A DNA stretch of 64,000 bases from Datnioides undecimradiatus (Eukaryota > Chordata > Actinopteri > Lobotiformes > Datnioididae): assembly GCA_008933995.1 (NCBI GenBank), contig WARS01004318.1:22501-86500 (forward strand). Direction: 5' to 3'. This document shows positions 60,668-64,000 of this stretch, one piece after another. Position numbers and translations under genes: made by a program. The notes beneath the pieces were generated by a model. It was not told where the DNA came from. It saw only the letters and a list, made by a program, of their open reading frames with translations, and searched no databases. How positions within the stretch are numbered: position 1 is the first letter of the stretch; each line of letters opens with the position of its first letter.

Positions 60668-60813
60668 AGGCATCACAGGGAGGAAACATGAGCAGGGATA
60701 GACTGATGCTATTATTAATTATTCATGTTTATTAGTAAACAGCAACACTGACCCAGTGTTGTGATGATTATTGACTTCTTATTTGTGTGTTTGAGGGAAT
60801 CGTTTCACATGTT

Positions 60814-60819
60814 AATAAA
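60814..60819 (+). promoter_or_regulatory. Poly(A) signal AATAAA
   Basis: A plus-strand AATAAA about 150 nt after the stop at 60665-60667 of the small plus-strand gene. It is a common hexamer in AT-rich sequence, so it is supportive only. Confidence 0.35.
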
Positions 60820-62142
60820 TCAGCTCAGCTTCCTGCAGCCCTGCAAAACACTAATTCAGTTGATTTGGAGGCTTTAGTTTAAAGCTACTTAAAAAATCTG
60901 AAGCGCCTGAAAGCGTCATGACTTATCAACCAATAATATAACACCTGTGAATCTAAGGCAGAATTCTGAATAATAACTACTTTTATGTTTGATAGTTCAG
61001 GTGTTTTTATGCTTTACTAACCCTTTAATAAAGTACAGTAATGAAAACCCAGGACTGATGGCAGCGCTGAGGTCGGTCACAGTCCGTTTGCACAGACTGA
61101 AGCTGTGTGTGACGACATGATGTAAAGGATCCTGCACCTGAATCAGACCTTCATCCTTTAACCACAATCAGCCGTTGACTCTCTGTTGGAACCAGACTCC
61201 ATTCATGCTCCATTTAGACTGCAGAAACCGTTCTGTCTTTACGCTGCTGCAGCGATCAGCAGCGCTGCACTGAGTTCAATGCGCCTGAACTGATAATCTG
61301 GTTCTGTTTAGACAACAGTCAGAGCAACATTATGATTTTAGTGAAACGTTTGTATGAATATGATATTACAGCATCAGGTTTGTTAGGAGCCATCAGTGGA
61401 TCAGTCTATCCATACTAGTGAGGAGTTGGGGAGGACGTGGGGAGAAGCTCTGGATGTTACTGGGAGGGTATTCAGTAGAAACGTCACCTTACCAGCTGCT
61501 TCCTAACACACTGTGTGTCTGCTGAGGATGATTATAGGGAAGTAAAGTCAGCTGTAAGCTCTATCCTGGAAAGATAAAGGTGGAGGCAGTCAGAGACAAA
61601 CACAAGCAGCTGCACGGATCCAAAAACATCTCAGCAAAAAGGGAAACTGTGGGCGTCATGCTCGGACAATCAGTGAACCTGGGGCGGGGGGGCTGAGGCT
61701 GAGGGGCTGCAGCTGATCACAAACTGACCTCTGATCTTAAAGCAGTCATTTAAGAAACATGGTCAGGCTTTAATGAACCGTACAAGCTGACATGTTAGAT
61801 GTAGGATGGATCCATAACACGTGTGCATTTAATATGTAAAATATAATAAAACTCTGTTTTTCTAAGTGAATCAGTGCACAGAAGTTATTTTATCACCTAC
61901 AAGATCCAGAACGTATCATGTGATGCTGACATGTCGTCACATGTCGCGTGCTGCAGCTCTGTGCATGAAGACAATAAGGTTCACTGCAGTAATTATAGAT
62001 CCATCACAACAATCAGCTGCACATGAAGCAGAGTGATCACAGGACACCAGCTGAGAGCTGCCTGAGCGTGAAGGAGCTCAACTCTGAGACCGGCAGCGCT
62101 CGGCAAAATGCAGCCCAACAGGAAACAGTTTGTTTTATTATT
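60820..62142. other. No gene assigned
   Basis: A plus-strand stretch near 61530-61690 has short open frames (DYREVKSAVSSILER and, in another frame, KVEAVRDKHKQLHG), but without convincing splice context. Everything else looks non-coding. Confidence 0.35.
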
Positions 62143-63150
62143 ATTACAGTTACTGTTACTACAGTTACTGTCTGATATTACAGTTACTGTCTGATATTAC
62201 AGTACTGTTACTACAGTTACTGTCTGTTATTACAGTTACTGTCTGGCTATTACAGTTACTGTTACCAGTTATCGTCCTGATATTATAGTTACGTTTATGT
62301 TACTGTTATTACAGTTACTGTTACTACAATTACCGTTCGTTACTACAGTTACTGTCTGATATTACAGTTACTGTCAGATATTACAGTTACTGTCAGATAT
62401 TACAGTTACTGTTACTACAGTTACTGTCTGATATTACAGTTACTGTTTACAGTTACTGTTATTACAGTTACTGTTACTACAATTACTGTCTGTTACTACA
62501 GTTACTGTTATTACAGTTACTGTTACTACAGTTACTGTCTGTTACTACAGTTACTGTCTGATATTACAGTTACTGTCAGATATTACAGTTACTGTCAGAT
62601 ATTACAGTTACTGTTACTACAGTTACTGTCTGTTACTACAGTTACTGTTATTACAGTTACTGCTACTACAGTTACTGTCTTAATATTAAGAAATATTGTT
62701 CGTTACTACAGTTACTATGTTATTACAGTTACTGGTTATTACAGTTACTGTTACTACAGTTACCGTCTGTTATTACAGTTATTGTTCGATATTACAGTTA
62801 CTGTTTACAGTTACTGCCATTACAGTTACTGTCTGATATTATTACAGCATTAGTTCATATTACAGTTACTGTTACTACAGTTATTGTCTGATATTGGCAG
62901 TTACTGTTTATAGTTACTGTTATTACGGTAGTTACTGTCTGTTATTACAGTTATTGTCAGTTATTGGCAGTTACTGTTACTACAGTTACTGTCTGATATT
63001 ACAGTTACTAAGCCATAGTTACTGTTATTACAGTTACTGTCTGTTATTACAGTTACTGTCTGATATTACACTTTACTGTTATTACAGTTACTAATATTTA
63101 CCAGTTACTGTCAGTTATTACAGTTACTGTCTGATATTACAGTTACTGTC
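62143..63150. repeat. 1-kb minisatellite, TTACAGTTACTGTCTGATA
   Basis: Built from ACAGTTACTGT cores separated by TACT, CTGTTATT or CTGATATT. The core is a near-palindrome. Units are about 9-19 bp and irregular. Frames across it are repeat artefacts. Confidence 0.95.
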
Positions 63151-63231
63151 TCCATCAGCAGAGCCGTTTGGATCACTAAGGCGGGTTAGCCGCTAACAGT
63201 CAGGCTAACAGTTAGCTGCTGGACTTTGGAG

Positions 63232-63312
63232 GTGAATTCTGATTGGTCGGTTTGTAGATACGCTCTGATTGGTCGGTTTGTAGATACACCCTGTTTGGTC
63301 GGTTTGTAGTTG
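63232..63312. repeat. GATTGGTCGGTTTGTAGATA repeat, three copies
   Basis: Each unit includes a GATTGG (inverted CCAAT) box; the third copy has TTTGG instead. It may simply be a short tandem duplication. Confidence 0.85.
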
Positions 63313-64000
63313 TCCTGTTGAACTGTCCTGTTGAACAGCAGTTACAGCCCGAGCTGATTTAAAGACCCGTCTGTTGTGCTGCTGTGATGATGGTGATGAT
63401 GATGATATTTGTGCACTCGCTCAGTGCTGAGGTTTGATACTGAGTTCAGGGCTGGACTGCAGGGAGGAGCGCAGGCAGCATCCACATGAGCTGAGGGCAG
63501 TTTACAGTATAGACTGAGCAGGGGCAGTTTATAGACTGAGCAGGGGCAGTTTATAGACTGAGTGGGGGCAGCTGGAATGAGGAACCTGGAGGCAGCTCTG
63601 CACCAAACTGGAGAAATATTTATCATCTGTGACGTCGTTTGTCCCGAGACACACTCAGACTGAGACGAGGAGGGAAACTAACACAGAGACACTCTCTCTC
63701 TGCTGCTTCTGCCCAAAAATTCAACAGTAACACAATAAAAGCGGCGCTGCCAAGCCACAGGAAGGACTGAGCGGCCAATCAGAGGAGCTGCAGACATTCA
63801 CTCCCCGCGTTGACAGAAGCAGGAAAAAGCCAGAATCCAGACTGTTCTCCTCACTCGCCCTCTCTCCTTTAACGGTGTCCACTCTGAGGCTTCAGGTTAA
63901 CTTGTGAAGACACTGGACATTTTACAACAACTTCCTCTCTTCAGGCTTCTTTTATAAAAATCACCTGCATAAAGAACCAACATCAGCTGCAAGCTAACTG
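63311..64000. other. No gene assigned
   Basis: A triple repeat of GGGCAGTTTATAGACTGAG lies at about 63493-63563 and a short ATGATG run near 63386-63406. CCAAT-type sequence and GC content rise modestly near 63.75-63.85 kb, which could be a promoter for a gene to the right, but this is unproven. Confidence 0.3.

Noticed and set aside
60646..60701. A further intron in the small plus-strand gene (GTGAGT at 60646 to CACAG at about 60679)
   Set aside because: It would be only about 34 nt, too short for vertebrate splicing; reading through to the stop at 60665-60667 is simpler.

Overview
This is vertebrate nuclear DNA, almost certainly from a ray-finned (probably percomorph) fish. The genes are split into small exons with GT/AG splice sites, the proteins are vertebrate-specific, introns are short except for one, and non-coding DNA is full of (CA)n microsatellites, minisatellites and short dispersed repeats of teleost type. 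Nothing bacterial is present, and nearly every long uninterrupted reading frame is a shadow of a repeat or of an exon on the other strand. Species cannot be told from the sequence.

Layout, left to right. Positions 1-7.0 kb hold the 5' 40% of mvp (major vault protein) on the minus strand: seven coding exons (358 codons) plus a candidate non-coding first exon; the rest lies beyond the left edge. 7.0-11.1 kb is the mvp promoter side and the 3' flank of the next gene. 11.1-47.75 kb is a complete caskin2 gene on the minus strand: 21 coding exons whose joined length (4,044 nt) keeps one frame for 1,347 residues, with ankyrin repeats, SH3, a CASK-binding-type EDIWVLR motif, two SAM domains, a proline/serine-rich region and the conserved C-terminal helix. 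Its 17.7-kb first intron carries the largest repeat arrays of the window. 51.8-55.3 kb is a minus-strand ST6GALNAC1/2-type sialyltransferase with a type II signal anchor and sialylmotifs, but the exon carrying the second half of sialylmotif L is missing. 56.5-57.2 kb is the last exon of an unrecognised minus-strand gene. 59.5-60.8 kb holds four phase-compatible exons of a small unrecognised plus-strand gene. The rest to 64 kb is repeats and apparently non-coding sequence.

The three recognised genes are not a pathway: mvp builds the vault particle, caskin2 is a cytoplasmic scaffold, and the sialyltransferase modifies O-glycans in the Golgi. They are neighbours by synteny; CASKIN2 and ST6GALNAC1/2 are also linked on human 17q25, whereas human MVP is on 16p11. 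The observations most worth following are the EDIWVLR cassette exon in caskin2 (a motif known from Caskin1, not Caskin2), the absent sialyltransferase exon, the small plus-strand gene, and several repeat arrays lying against splice sites.
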